In this document: positions 47,631-62,319 of the stretch, in pieces
Position numbering within the stretch: position 1 is the stretch's first letter
Layout of the letters: each line of letters starts with the position of its first letter
NCBI GenBank assembly: GCA_033675545.1
Contig: JAWDGP010003892.1
Coordinates: forward strand, 1,337,501-1,401,500
From: Elysia crispata
Taxonomy: Eukaryota; Mollusca; Gastropoda; Plakobranchidae
Length of the DNA stretch: 64,000 bases
Direction: 5' to 3'
Position numbers and translations under genes: made by a program
Notes under the pieces: generated by a model
What the model saw: the letters and a program-made list of their open reading frames with translations, nothing else
Database searches by the model: none
What the model was told of the DNA's origin: nothing

Positions 47631-49295
47631 CCAGCCCCTAGTCAATCGCCACGAGCCTCTAAATCGGTAACTGGATGAAAATTCTTTGCGCTAGTCACGC
47701 CGTCTTCAGGTCAACACAGCAGCTAACAGCATTTATCAAGGCTTACCTTGAAGCACACAGGTCCAGAATCGAAACGAAACACGTGTCTTTCTACCTTGAA
47801 TTCGGTTTGACTGAAGCATGGATTTGTCGAAGCGATCACAACCATGATAATATTAATAGACCATCAGAATAACCAAAAACCAAGCGTGTCTACATTGTAC
47901 AATACACTCAAGCAAAACGATGTAAAGGTGACTTGAATCTAGTTTCGAAATAACATTTTTCAGAGTTACCTCTGAGAGGAAAAAGGCTTCCTCTGAAAAC
48001 TTAGGAGACGCAATACAAACTCGAAGCTACTTAGGACCCCCACCGTAATCAGGGAGGGTCACCAGTCCGAACAGGTCCAGTGCGAATGCGAGCTTCTCGG
48101 TGCGGTCTGGTCTGACCAGAATCTACTGGCCTCCTATACTAACACCCTGCCCAAGCAGGGCGACCAGCGCGCTCTACCCTGTCATTAGCCCAACCGTCAC
48201 CGGGGTCGGATTCTTTTAGCACTAGTAAGTACTGCTAGTGGTGGCTGTCACTGTTTGCTTTGATCCGGCCGTCACGTTTTTATGACATCATGCGAGCCCA
48301 AGATGACTGCACTGATTGTTGTGTGTAAAAAGCTGTAGCAGCCACACACGGTACCTTATCCGAATACAATTTTATTTTATGCGAAGTGATAAAACTCCTC
48401 GAATACTTGAGAATCCATCAAAAATTACGATTGAGGCAAATTTTGCAACAGCGAAATCGCCAGTCATCGTCTCGTTTTGGGTTTCATTCAATACATGTGA
48501 AGTAGCTCTGCGATCCGCATCGTGCAGTCTCGTACAAGACAGCATTTTTTGTTTTTTTTTGTTTTTTGTTTTTTTGTTTTTTTTGTTTTTTTTAACGCAT
48601 GTAGTCTTTTTAACTGTCCTAATGATTCTAGAATTAGCGTCTCTCACTGCAAGGAGTTAATTTTTACATTTACAAATTTCAATAATTCAAAATGATTTAA
48701 CGTTTCAAGGGCATATAGTATCATACGAAATTAAAACAAAATGCGAAAAAGATCCATCACAAAAAAAAAAAATGTTTAAGGTGAAACATACATAATCGAT
48801 TCCTACTAAAAAAAAAGATGAGCCAAATACTGAAAAAAAAAAAATCGCTTTTTGTGACAGTCACACTGCTGACCTTTGAGAATCGTAATCGAGTTTTAAC
48901 ATAGCTTGCAACGAAGACCAGGCGGCCCGACTCAGGTTGGACCGACTAACTACCGTATGCGGTATAATCCTACCGACATTTTGTCCCTTTCAAGATGTGT
49001 GACGTTACTGGCGACTCTACGCAATCTGAAGACAACAAGAACCAGGCTTGATCAACATTGATTCGCCACAAAATTAACCGTTTCCTCGAGAAGGTCGACA
49101 TCTAATCAATGCTTTCAATTATAACATCTTTTCCATATATGTGTGTGTTGTATGTATATATATACACACACACACGCATTTAGAGCACTCGAGTTGCTGT
49201 TGTTTTTAAAGAGAAGTGACATCACGACTATCTCCCTATTGCGGCGAAGAATCTAAATGCTCCTCCCCTAATGAAGTAGATTTTCGAGCACGGCA

Positions 49296-49480
49296 AATTG
49301 AAGGGAAGGGAGGAAAAAAACAAACCTCCTCAAGCTAGAGCTAGGGAAGGGATAAAAAAAAAAAAAAAAAAACCTGAAGCTGAAGTTAGGGAAGGGAGGA
49401 GGGAAAAAAACTACCTAGAGCTACAGCTAGAGATGAATAAAAACAAAAACCACCTCAAGCAAGAGCTAGGGAAGGGATGA
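49296..49480 (+). repeat. About 42-bp tandem repeat, 5 imperfect copies
   Basis: AGCTAGGGAAGGGA-type units separated by A-rich runs recur at about 49302, 49343, 49388, 49430 and 49468. Confidence 0.75.
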
Positions 49481-49596
49481 AAGCGGCTCAGGGTAAGGGT
49501 GATTATGTAAGGTTGGGGTCAAAAGTGGAGAAAATATGAGCTATTTGTAGCGGGTTTCATGCCACTTATGTTATGGGACCCCCCCCCCCCCCCCAC

Positions 49597-49627
<31 letters not shown>

Positions 49628-50293
49628 GGGGGTGCTTGAGGAGAAGAAGAAAAAAATGCAATTGGGAAATTCAAACAAAGCGAATAACATTAATTCTTTT
49701 ATTTCGTTACTGGAATAAGTCACTTTGACTCTCCCCCCCCCCCGCCAAACCACTTAATCATCTAGATCTATGCTTCTGTTGATGGTTATATCTTCTAAAG
49801 ACCATAATCCGTAACAAAAAAAAATCCGTATTACTACTAATAAAAATTAACACTTTGAACAAATAGAAACAGTCGTGACATTACCTACTCCCTAATGAAG
49901 TTATCACGTGACTGGTTCTAAATGACCTATAATTTGTAGCTGCTTCAGAGCAATGATACGGTAAGATTAGTGTATTGAACATGTTTATCGATCTAGACCA
50001 ACCCTGCTATGATGAAAGAGCGTCAAGTGGTATAATAAAACCTCGAAGTTTCTTATCGCGGTCGATCAAAGGTAAGACAGCCTGATCCCCTTTCTGACCT
50101 GTTTGGAAATATCGGTGATAGTTTTCTCCCTACTGTAACTGATGATGTAACCTGACGTGTCATACTGTTTTTGAAATTGTTTTTTTTTTTATTTTTACAA
50201 CTTGCTGGAAATGATAGCTCCACTCTAGCTTAAAAAAATTACACGACTGAATGGCATGATGCCTCTTGAATAGATTGTGTTTCTAGGAGGTTT

Positions 50294-50317
50294 GAGAGAG
50301 AGAGAGAGAGGGAGAGG

Positions 50318-50397
<80 letters not shown>
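50294..50397 (+). repeat. (GA)n microsatellite
   Basis: GA run with a GGAGAGGGGGA interruption near its 5' end. Confidence 0.97.
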
Positions 50398-50681
50398 CAT
50401 TTCAGGCTTTTTACCCCAATATTCCATACCTATTATAGGACTTCCTTATGAAGCATGCAGCCGAAAAAATTAAGCTTTGACGATGTTTTTTTTTTCCTTG
50501 CAGGTAAAGACACAGAAACTAATTCGAAAGAAAAGAAAATCCTTTTATGTATCTAGATTGAGTTAACTGTTGATGCAGAAAGAAAAAAAAAAGCAATCGG
50601 GACAGAAAAGTTCTCAAATATTAAAAAAAAAAAAAAAAACCAACAGAGCAACATGCTTTCACCATACCTCTCTCTTAAGCC

Positions 50682-50748
50682 ACACACACACACACACACA
50701 CACACAGCCTTTTCTCCTCTCCTCTCTCTCTCTCTCTCTTTCTCTCAA
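50682..50748 (+). repeat. (CA)n and short (CT)n
   Basis: CA run of about 24 bases, then a short CT run. Confidence 0.93.
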
Positions 50749-51297
50749 ACACACACATCAATACATTTCCTATTAGTGTCTTGGGTTATGGAAAAAAAAT
50801 ACTTATATCCAAAAGATGGCTTACCTCACAAAAGAACTGAAAACATCCGCAGAAAGAAGCGCGGATATCAACGGAATAAGCAGCAGCCCAATGAATACTC
50901 AACGTTATGAGGACGGAGCACTACAGGCTTAGCTTATCGAGATCTGTGGCGACTTATATGAAAACGCAGTTGGGAATTAATTCGAAAGCTCAGCGAGCTG
51001 ACCACTGATAGAAATAATGATCAAAAACGTTCGGCGGCAGCGTGGATATGATGGATCTTGGATCGAATCTTTGCCCAATCAACTTACGCTACAACTCGCT
51101 TGTCTCGGCGGCGACAGGCAGGGTGCGTTCAGCTCGGGTTACGAGACACCCGTCACCCATAGTATAATACTCTCCCGTATCCGCTGGGCTACTTAGCGCC
51201 CGAGTGTTTAGAGCATAATTCTTTCCGCAGGACAATCACAGTTACACGCACTACAGATTTTCAATGGCGGGGATATCCGTTGGCGAACCGCGAGCCG

Positions 51298-51482
51298 AAG
51301 GGGGAAAAAACGGTTCAGAAATATTAAAGTAATTTCAACAACAAAAAAAAAAAAACGGTTCAGAAATAAAATAGTAATTTCCAAAAAAAGAAAAAAAAAA
51401 ACCGGTTCAGAAATAAAATAGTAATTTCCACACACAAAAAAACCGGTTCAGAAATAAAATAGTAATTTCCACAAAAAAACAA
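51298..51482 (+). repeat. 41-47 bp tandem repeat, 4 copies
   Basis: CGGTTCAGAAATAAAATAGT and TAATTTCCA separated by A-runs of varying length; copies start at about 51312, 51357, 51404 and 51445. Confidence 0.88.
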
Positions 51483-52307
51483 GGAAATTTAAGTCTCCTG
51501 GAAATCTAGATCTACAACACCAAGCACACTCCGGTAGCAGTATTGGATTGATTTAATACAAGACTGTACACTGAATGACAGCAACAATCGGTCCAGGTTT
51601 ATTGAAAGGACTACCAAGAGGTTTAGGCGCCTTTTAGGTCGACGCCTTCAATGTATAAAGGTAGTAGAACTTCACTGTACGTAAGACTCGAGACAGCGAT
51701 CTTTATCAACCGCCAAGGTTGTTAAATCGTGACACACCCACCAGTCACCGCCTGGGGTATAGGCTATTCTGTCCTGCTATTCTTCATATACCTGCCTGTC
51801 GGTACACACACTGTCACAGGTCAGAATTATTGCTGTTGATAATGGATTCTTGACAACAGCCCTTGACACAAACCAGGCAGCGCCGAGCACGTATTGCACT
51901 CGAGGGTTGCTCGGTACGCAATATAAACTCTTTATTTTATTTCTCTAATAAAATGTACGTTAGGCGTCTGAGTTAACTTTTATAAGAGAAAAAAAAAGAA
52001 GAAGCAAAGTATGTTTCAGTACGGTTGCGCTTAGCAAACATGCCGAAAAGTCAGCATTTCTCATAAAAATGTAAAGAGAATACTATTCTTTTTCTTTTTC
52101 CATCAGACTTCAATCGACTTCTGTTACATCAAAATCGTATGACATTTATGATGGTAGAAAACGGCATAGATTCATTAATGGTGCCTCGAATGATAAAACC
52201 ATTATTTTCCTTGCATACGATTCGCGAAAGTCAACTCCATCAAAATAAGCAAAAAACAAAACATAAAAAGACACCTGAGAGCTGGTTTAAACTGGGAAAA
52301 GACAGCA

Positions 52308-52311
<4 letters not shown>

Positions 52312-52346
<35 letters not shown>
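52312..52346 (+). repeat. Short (GA)n
   Basis: GA run grading into GAAG units. Confidence 0.95.
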
Positions 52347-52349
<3 letters not shown>

Positions 52350-52627
52350 GGAAGGAAGGAAAGAAGGAAGAAAGGCAGGCAAGGGCGTGGTTATTCGACC
52401 AAAACACATATAAACATAAAATGCATGCGCACTAGCGAGTAAAAGAGGGTTAAAAAAATTCACGCATTTTATTATTCCATCATTTTTATACCAAGTGCGT
52501 TTAAGGGCCTAAGGGAATCTTAAAAGATTACAATTTTCTACATTGAAATAAAAATGGTAAAACATATTTCTAATCACATTCTGAGTGTCACCGTTGTTTG
52601 CAAATCTTCTTGGACAAGCAGGGGGGT

Positions 52628-52629
<2 letters not shown>

Positions 52630-52690
<61 letters not shown>
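52630..52690 (+). repeat. (GA)n microsatellite
   Basis: Pure GA run after GGGGGGTCTT. Confidence 0.97.
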
Positions 52691-52697
<7 letters not shown>

Positions 52698-52955
52698 GAA
52701 TGATTAAAAAAAGATACCAACAGTCTCTCTCCATCACCAGATTTAGCCGAATGATTGAATCCTAGCATCCAACGAACTGATTTTTATGCCAACTAATTTG
52801 GTGGGATTAAGTTGTTGGAGCCTTAAAGCAAAACGAAGAACATGAAAAAAAGAAAAAAAAAAAAAAACTTACAATTGAGTTCAATTCCAAAGTAGTTATT
52901 AAACGAAGAACATTCTAGGATATAGCAATCATTCAATGAGACCAACAATAACAAA

Positions 52956-52986
<31 letters not shown>

Positions 52987-53164
52987 CACAAACAAAACAA
53001 TAACTATTATCAAAAGGCGCAGTTATCAAAGGAGACGTAAACATTACCAAACTTTTTTTATAAAAAAAAAAAACAAGACTTCGAGCTTTTAATGTGAAAA
53101 ACAAAACCCCCACCAAACACCATTTTACCCATTTCTTTCCCTTCACGTCCTTTCTTTTTCTCAA

Positions 53165-53279
<115 letters not shown>

Positions 53280-54302
53280 CCGATTCTAATTCAAACGCGT
53301 CGTTATCCCACGATTTAGTTATCTATATTTCCCCTCACCAACACCCATTAAAAAAAAAAAAAAAATAATAATAAAGCAACTGCAAAAACCACCACCAAGT
53401 TCTGTTCTTCCTCTATTATCAAAGAAAGCTTCCAACTTAATAATTCGTTTCGCCCGAACTAGTCAGTGCCTGTTTGTAGCTAGTCCAACAGAAGTCACGG
53501 TTCGTTCGGATTAGAAATGTATAAACTATTAACCTACCGAGTCATCCTCGTACCAACAGATCGATACGCCGCAGGCAGAGAAAAAGAAAAGAAAGTGAGA
53601 AATAGAGCGCGGTTTCTTTGGTTTTTATTTTTTTTTGTTTTTGGGGGGGGGGGGGGGTGAAAGAGAGGAGGGGGTGCGTTCGATTGAACACAATGTCTAC
53701 ATAACAAAATCTCTATCTTTAGTTTTATATCGCTATCAATCCGAAACGAAAAAAAAAAAAAAAACTAGAGCACACACACACATACATACATAGATACATA
53801 CATACATACAAACATAACATTATTATTTAACTGTGTTGCGGAAGCTTTAATCTCAAGCGATTATTTCTAATATTATCATCGGCACAGTTTCGTTCGATAC
53901 GCGGCATCTTTGTAAACAAACGGCAGTATTCGATTCTCACGATGAAAAGAGTACCACGAACCGCGTGAGAGTGGGAAGATGAGAAATGTTATACTCGCTC
54001 TCTTTACAAACGGATCTTTTCCATTGTTGCTAACTATTTACTGCAGTTAAATGCCCTAAAAAGGCCAGCTGTTAAAACTGATTGATAAATACAGGACCAT
54101 CTGTTGCCACTTTTTACTTGGCCATCTTGGTTTCCGCACAGCCGTCATTGAAACAACAGATGGTTGCGAATTGACCGTGGACGTTTTGGTCAGTTTCTTT
54201 AATTGAAACTCTAAAAGCTCTAGCTATCATTGCACAGTACATGCATTTTCAAACACGACCGAAATACACCTCTATCTATTATCTTTATTATTGTCATCAT
54301 CA

Positions 54303-54319
54303 TCATCATTATTATTATA

Positions 54320-54374
<55 letters not shown>
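54303..54374 (+). repeat. (TTA)n trinucleotide tract
   Basis: Nearly pure TTA units after a short CAT run. Confidence 0.97.
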
Positions 54375-54743
54375 GCCGATATAATTATCTAAATTTTGTC
54401 TTCAAAGTAAGTTATTAAAGAAGAAGGAAAGCGAGAAAAGAAGTCTGAGTCGCTTGACTCGACCATGTATTTTCAAGAATTGTGCACACTTAGTTTCATT
54501 GCAACCCAAAGAAAGAGAAATTGGGACAAATCATTTTTTGTTAAAAGAAAAAAAAGCGAAAGTTGAAGGGAAAAAAATTTTTGAAATATGAAAACTTATA
54601 ACTGTCTATAATATCTCATTGTGATTTCTTTTCTTTCAAAAACTCTCCAAATTTTCAAATTCAGCTCAGAGTAAAAATTAATTCCCCAACTCTCCACCCT
54701 TCCACCTCCTCTTTTTTCATATCATGATTATATCATTCCTTAC

Positions 54744-54903
54744 ATCTATCCCCACATCAATCGACAAACCACGGTTATCGTAATATTTTCCATAATGAAT
54801 GTGTCCGGCGCCTGTCGTCGCCATCTGCCAATTTCTATTACTCCTCATGAGGGATGCTGCTGTGTAATTAACAGAGATCAGGGGGAAAAAATCGAGACCG
54901 CGG
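54744..54903 (-). CDS. Candidate host exon near 54.8 kb
   Basis: On the minus strand there are two strong acceptors, one at 54903 (GCTTTTCCTTCAACAG) and one at 54859 (CTCTGTTAATTACACAG). One frame is open from either to the donor GAT|GTAAGG at 54744. The shared part encodes ASLMRSNRNWQMATTGAGHI and HYGKYYDNRGLSIDVGID, which reads like real protein rather than translated repeat. I do not recognise the family. It ends in phase 0, so it cannot join directly to the exon at 43512-43630, which needs a different phase; another exon would have to lie between, or it belongs to another gene. It could still be a chance open stretch. Confidence 0.35.
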
Positions 54904-56680
54904 CTGTTGAAGGAAAAGCAAGCAAACCCCCCCACCCCCCCAAAAAAAAAAAACAAAAAACAAAAACAAAAACAAAAACAAAACGCGCTAAAGTTTGAAC
55001 CCCTAATATTGATAAGTCTGTGCGCCATGCGAGGAGGCCATCAATCACAGTGTAATCAATGCCGGGCCAAAGACATGCTAATAAGGGAGATCTGAAACCT
55101 TCTCTTCCTCACCGGTGTCAAAACTAGCAAAAACATTTAAAAAAAAAAAAATGAAGAATCGAAAAAATCGAAAAAACGAAAGAAAAACAAATTCTTCATG
55201 AACAACACCATTTTCTTTAGCGACGAAAATTTCATAAAAAAAAACAAACAAAAACGCGCGAAATTGAAAAGCTGTTGACTTGATCCGCTCGTGGATATTA
55301 TTTTTAGCGCGGTTTCAACAATAATCGTAAGAAAATGTTAACATATTCCCTTCTGGCGACTCAAAACCAGACCTCCTTCTAAGCACATTCTTCATCAAAT
55401 TCGCCATTTTCAGCTGACATTTTTTTAAATTTCATTTTTTTTTTTTTTTTTTTTTTTTTTGTCATTTCTTTTCTCGAGGCTCCTTCAACCAAAACGCACA
55501 CTTTTGCACGGTAAATACTGAAATTCCCTGTTTGCCCAAGGTTACTCAACGTTTTCCACACGCGCTTATTTTTCATTAATTTTCACCGTTCACCTGCCAT
55601 AATAAAATTAACAATAGTTAAAAAGTAAGGCCCATAACATTCATTCATCTAAGCTAAGAGGGGACCGCACTTTTGCAGTAGGAATAGCCCGAGACATTGT
55701 GTGCACACATGATCCAAAGTAATTCCATTATCGATATTCAGCGCTGGCCCACCCAGCCCCCAACCGGCGGATCTCGGAAAGATGGACCCTGCAGTGGCAT
55801 CGACATAGGCAGCAGCAGCCAGCCCAGTTTCATACAATCGTGCAGCGCCAAAAAAAAAAAAAAAAAAACAAACAAACAAACAAAAAGATCGTTACTCATT
55901 CGATAGTTACTCTTTAAAAATAAACAAATAAATAAAATAAAATAAAATACAGTACTAAGGCTGCATTATTTCTTTGAAAGCATGAAGATGAAGGTTTGAT
56001 TACGTTAACAGTACCGGTAACTTATTTGTTCTTTACTACTTCATTGTAAGCACAAATTCGTGAATCGAGTACTTCACTTCACGTGTTTTTTTTTTAAGTA
56101 ATCGTTTAAAGAGTAAAGAGAGGTTCGATTTCAACGAAGATAAAGATATTAAGAATGGCCTTTGGTATCACAATCGGGGTGAAAAATCTTGAAAAAATTC
56201 GGTCACACAATAGTCCGGTAGTTTATTAAAAAACAAAACACCATAGATGACCTTTTTATTACGATACTTTTCACATTATTATTGTGTACAGTCCTAAAGA
56301 AATTACTCGAGAAAACCACAAAAATCTGACCTACTGACTTACTCTCAAAGTTTGGCTTGCGCTTACTAAGACAAAAAAAAAAAAAAAAAAAAATCAATCA
56401 CAACGTGAATCTTCGACTCATAATCCTAAAATGACCTGCAAATGGACCGTGAGCTGAATTTTATCAATTTCCTGCTAGTTTGTCATCTCTTTCTTGCACC
56501 GCGGACATGTTAGGGCGGAACTAGAGAGAGAGAGATTGAGTGATGGGGTGGGGGTAGAAGAGACAAGAGACAGAGGAAGGACAGACCGAGGCAGGGAAGC
56601 TTGGGGAGGGAAGGAGAAAAGGAGAGAGAGGAAGAAAAGAAAGAGAGGGAGTGTGTGTATGAGACATACAGACAGAAACT

Positions 56681-56810
<130 letters not shown>

Positions 56811-59800
56811 TGCAGCTAGGTAGACAGACAGAGAGGCGCGGGGGCAGGACGTGTAGTGTAAGTGAACCACATTTGTCTCAAGCCCACACTGGTGTATAGT
56901 TTAACGTGCCGGGTCAGCTGGTCAAAACTGACCATGTCGGCGGATTCCCTAGTATGAGTGACAGGTTGACCATTTCCCGGAGTTGTCACGAACACACACA
57001 ACCCGGGCTGGTGTAGAGCGGACGTCAGCACAACTTCTACAACAACAGAAACTCCCTACGTAATACAAGCTGGCAGCCGGACACATAATCCGTAATCATA
57101 GCCTCTTTTAGTCCTTTACAATTGCAACGCGAAATGCCATGATAGAAACTCGTGGTCTCAACAACTTACTGTGTTTTGGAAATCCATGGCAGAAACAAAC
57201 AATTAAAAAATAAAAAGTTAAGATTTAGAAACGAAAAATTTCTCGACGTTTCTCGAAATTCTGAGAGAGTCCTCTTTTTATAGTGAAAGCCATGCTCTGT
57301 ACCGTATGTCCTTAATGTCCAATGAGTCAGGTACGCAAACTTTAATAAACAAGAATGCCGAACACAACCATTAAAAAAAAAAAAACATGACTGTATTTTA
57401 ATTTACAGCTGGAGTCAAGATTAGGGTAAATTTTCATTAATTTCCAGCTTCTCTTCTGTGAAAAACGTACGTATTTGATGTATTGTCCTCGACTACTAGC
57501 TCATGTTCGAGCTGAGCTAGATGCTATACAAGAATGTTAGTACTTTGAATTAATTATTTAAGCAATAATATCTGTCTTGTGGATAGCGTCAGCCTAATAA
57601 TACTGTGCTCTGCGGTCACGATAAATGCGAACTAATATTAAAAGATTGATTAATAGTTTGCTCAAGAACCCGACCACTAATTAAAAGGAAACATAAGGTG
57701 TATTTTGACACATTATAATTACATCCTTCGACGTCCACGGCAGGACTGACAAGATGATACCTTAAACTCATCCGTCTTTGGCCGCGGAGCTAGAACCCCA
57801 AGAAAACTTTCTACAACTACAGAGGCTAGAGCTCTACCATACATCTTTCAAATCTTAATCAACGTCAGTCGATCTACACCGGAAGGGATCGATATTATTC
57901 AGAGAGAGAGCAAAATAAACATCCAGAACAATCAATGTTAGGGAAATGAAGTGCGTTTTTTCCCCAAAAAAATTTTGCTTGTACAATTATTGTTGAAAGC
58001 GATCATTTTCGGGTTCATGCACTGCAATTCCAGTGGAATATATTGCTTTTTTTTCACACATCGTTGCATTTATATTAAAATATTATCTACTGATTCATAT
58101 CATAATTGTCTGGATAAATGCGGTTCACAAGGTTATCATGTTTGATTGATTACAAAAATGTATGTGTGTGTGTGGTAAGGGATAAATAAGGGGGGGAAGA
58201 GGAGAGGATAGGGTATCTGAATTGCGGAAAATCGCTCTTCATTTATTATGGCAAGCAGCTGTTGATGCCACCATACCACGATCCAAAGGGCGTTGTCGTT
58301 AATGAGATCGTTAAAGCTCGGGAAAAGTTGCTCAAACTGTCAAACCGCCAAAAAACCACAGCCCTTTCCATCTTTCGCGCTGATGCAAAAACAATTATAC
58401 TCACATGAATTACACGACTTTAATTAAATAAATTGATGGCAAAAAAAACAAAAAACAAATGAAACTGTTCGTCTGAATAACTGAATTCAACGTTTAACAC
58501 ATTTTAGTCGTTTCCGAACATTCTTAAGGGGACCACACAACAGAATCTAAAATTATTCAACAAACCATCACAATTTACATTGACCTTAAAACATTTAGCT
58601 CAAATTCATTTGACAGTGCGGTATTTATCGAGTTTTTGCACGTGCATCGATCTATTCATTTTCTTAGATTATTTTGACAACAATTGATGTATTGCATTTA
58701 ATTGATGTGCATAGTGCCATGTCAAGATATGGGTAAATCAACTATAATTGAGAGAAACAATGTGACGTCAAAGCCGGTTCCAAACAATCTAAGAGAAAAT
58801 AGGTGGTCGCGCTTTGTCACCTCTGAGCCGCTTCTGCTATTCAATGAAGAGGTGTATTTTTACTCGCATCATCAAATGTCTGTGAACAGCAAAACTTTCC
58901 TTAATGATGTTTTAATTCACTTAGATCACTTTTGCTGTTGAGCGGCGATGAACGATACGTTGTTTTGAAATGGTAACTAAGAGTTGTTATGGGGATATTG
59001 CATCATATCTTGTCCCGTCATAGTACTGAAAAAGTAGCATTACTTCCACACACATTAAAAAAAAAGAAATACACGAAATCTGATATTTAAGAACAAAACC
59101 TATAGTTTATAGTCTCTCATGATCAAGGTTGTATAAGAGTGTAGAAGGATATAGTCCAGCCATTCGATCAAAATTCGATCTTAACGAACGTTTTATGCTG
59201 AAAAGAAAGCGATCCATCGGTGTCACACTTACGGTTGATCAGGTGCGGTGAAGTCTCAACAGGTTACTTAAAATCAACTATGACATCACACCGAGGCTTC
59301 CAAAGGAATTAGGAAGGCTCGTATCACACTCAATCTTCCTGGAGGGAATATTATATAACATACTCATCTTACTTTGGTTTACAGCGAGTTCACAAGAAAT
59401 TGAACACACCACTTGAGTGACAGCAAATCCTGTTTTCAAAGACGAATACCTAGTTTTGTCGCAACACCGTTACTTAGCCCACATGCACACGTCAGGTGTG
59501 TACGAGGCTATAGCTCTACTTATCTATATGGGTCAACAATTATTATTAGTTTTAACACACGGAGGTCGGTTAGATAGGCTGAGACCAATGGTGTTTTCAA
59601 ACACGCGTGAAAATGCACGGCTGTGCCTTCATTGACCAGGGATCGCAGGGCTAGAGGAGACAATTCGAGTCCACAATGACAAAATCGTTTTTTCTTCATT
59701 CAGCTTTCCTTAAGCGATTCAATCCAATTTTGTTCAATTTCTCTAAGCGCTTTTACCACGGTTTCGTTATCTTTTTTCTAAAATGGTTTAAACCAGGGTT

Positions 59801-60748
59801 TTGCTCGATTTATCAACCGCGGCTTTATCACGGTTTAGACTTCCTGATATAATAATGAAAACATCCAGAGTGATAATGTGACGACCTTTGACATCATTTA
59901 GGTACCGCGAAAAGATAACATTAAGGCTACGCTCTCTGGAGAAGAGTGAAATGAAGATTTCTCGTGGTGTTCTTCAAATTCCATGTTAAGAGTCACACTT
60001 AGACCTTTGTCGCATATGGAAATCAAAGCAGAGGAACATTAAAAAAAACAATACACCCAGTACCATTTACATATCTTCGTTAAAATGTACACTCAAACTT
60101 TCAAATTAATTGTTAGAACAAATTGTTGCCATTTATGGCAAATAAAACATGCAGCAAGTATTTAAAAAAATGTATATAACGTTATTATAGATTTCATAAA
60201 CTATATTGAACAAGTGCTGATGGTTTTTTGTTGTTTCATCTCTGCTAGGAAAAAAAAATCTGCGCACAGTGGCAGCTAAATAAAAAAAAAAAAAAAAAAA
60301 AACCACTTTCTAAATAAACGCATTTTTGTTTATTTATATTTTGTTTTGTACTCTTCTGATATTCTGGTTTCTCATCACCTCGCTCCTGACCTTTTTTACA
60401 TCGTCAATACCGATAGGTCACAACTGTCTTCATGACATATCAAACACGGAAGCTGAGGACTCAGGTTCTGAGAATTACTGCATTCATGAATTTTGTTTTC
60501 CGAGAATGTGTCTAGGATGACAGAATAATAACATAGGGTGAGATTTAAAAAAAAATATATCATTAATATTACCCATAGCGTCCGAGGGCGAGGAAAGAGA
60601 GGGGAGGGGAGAGAAAGATAAAGGTAAGAGGACAGGGCAAAGAGAGGGGGATATTCTTCAAAAAATAAAAAGGGGGAAACTGAGAAAGACACAGAGAGGA
60701 GAACGTGCAAAACGTAGGGGTGGAGGGAGGGGGAAACAGAGAGAGAGA

Positions 60749-60759
60749 GAGAGGGGGGG

Positions 60760-60828
<69 letters not shown>
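60749..60828 (+). repeat. (GA)n microsatellite
   Basis: GA run with a G-run interruption near the 5' side. Confidence 0.97.
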
Positions 60829-60830
<2 letters not shown>

Positions 60831-61401
60831 TGTGTGTGGTCCGTCAACCATAAATCTTATTTCCCCCCCCCCCCACCCTTTTCCCGAAAAAAAGTCCTTC
60901 CGCTTCGTAAATAAAAATTCAAGTCACTAAATTCACTCTCACCCATTTCATAGTGAGTAAGACTGAAAGGGAGAAAGGGACTACCATGTTGTTGCATCAC
61001 TACTACCTGCTAAACATTTGCTAAGCCCATAAAGTGTTATATTATGTCACGAGAGCCGCTTACCGTGAAAATTAACTATTTTTTCTGCTTGTTTGCCCTA
61101 AAAACAGTCATTGAACACGAGGGAAAAAAAATTAACACAGGAGATTGTAATACTGCCAAAAACCAGCAATACAGTATGTAGAAAATAAATTGAAGCGAAC
61201 AAAGTAGAAATCACCCCCCCCCCCCCCCGGCTTTCCCCCTTGCTTTTCTGCTCTAGAGCTTCTGCAAATTGCATCAATGGCGTATTGCATGTATTATGTA
61301 ATCCTATTCAAGGATAGGCTACAGGCCATTTCCATTATCGGCTTCGTGCCACTGATCTGAATAATTTACAGCCAGAGGGTTTCAGGTTCGTTTTCAATAC
61401 C

Positions 61402-61700
61402 AAATGTCACGTTCAGAGACCGGTGTGATTTCGACGCAAAGACACAGAACGGTTGTCACTTTCAGAGACTGGTGTGGTCTTGACTCGAAGTCACAGAACG
61501 GTTGTCACGTTCAGAGACTGGTGTGGTCTTGACTCGAAGACATAGAACGATTGTCACGTTCAGAGACTCTTGTGATCTTGACTCGAAAACAAAGAGTGAT
61601 TGTCACGCTCAAAGACCGGTGTGATCTTGACGAAAGACAAAGAACAATAAATTGTCACGTTCAGAGACAGGTGTGATCTCGACGCTAAGACACAAAATGC
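61402..61700 (+). repeat. 49-bp tandem repeat, 6 copies
   Basis: GTCACGTTCAGAGAC or a close variant recurs at about 61406, 61455, 61504, 61553, 61602 and 61654. Each unit contains GGTGTGGTCTTGACTCGAAG or a variant. Confidence 0.92.
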
Positions 61701-62319
61701 TTCAAAAACATTTGTCTGCATTTTTAATAGTATTTCAATCCTGAACTAACTGGGTTTTTTTCATTTTCTTTTTCATATTCCAGATCACGAGATTGTGGAG
61801 ATAAATCTAGAATGCATCGATCTTCGACCACAGCTGTCGATCCAATCCTTTTCTTTTACATTCAGCAACATAAACAAAAGTGTTCTTTGAAATAAACGTT
61901 TGGAATCAATAACAATCGTACCAAAAGCAGTTAATTTCAACCTGTAACAGTATTGGTCCAGAAAGATGAATACAGAAAGTAGTGTATAACGGAGTAGCTA
62001 TTTCTGAAAACCAAAGTATGGTAGTGAAGTTATTCATCCCAAATGCACTTAGTTTGTTAGATATCCCATTCAATGTTTTGGTTAGGGTTAATCTGTTAAT
62101 CTCCTAAATCTGCCTAAAAAATTTACACAATGCATAAAACGGATTAAAAGAAGAGGAAAGTTTCCGTATGTGGGTCCACTAATTTTCTTATCCCTTTACT
62201 ACACACGAGATTGATAGTGTTGACAACGCGCCAGGATATCCTCTCTTCGCCCCTAAGAGAAACAGATATAAATAAAGATCTATAAATTTACTTTCAGACA
62301 ACAAACGCTGTAAAAAAAA

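Noticed and set aside
48030-48250. tRNA gene on the minus strand (GGTAGAGCGCGCTGGTC-like text)
   Set aside because: There is a D-arm-like segment but no B box at tRNA distance and no cloverleaf; at most a retroposon remnant.
51050-51200. tRNA gene on the minus strand (A-box-like TAGCCCAGCGG)
   Set aside because: The nearest B-box-like sequence is about 130 bases away and no acceptor stem is visible.
55649-55879. Minus-strand exon next to a poly-T run
   Set aside because: The frame reads AARLYETGLAAAAYVDATAG, but the splice signals are weak and no donor fits; it may be a retroposed tail.
58702-58941. 79-residue plus-strand open frame
   Set aside because: No domain, splice signal or composition difference from its flanks.
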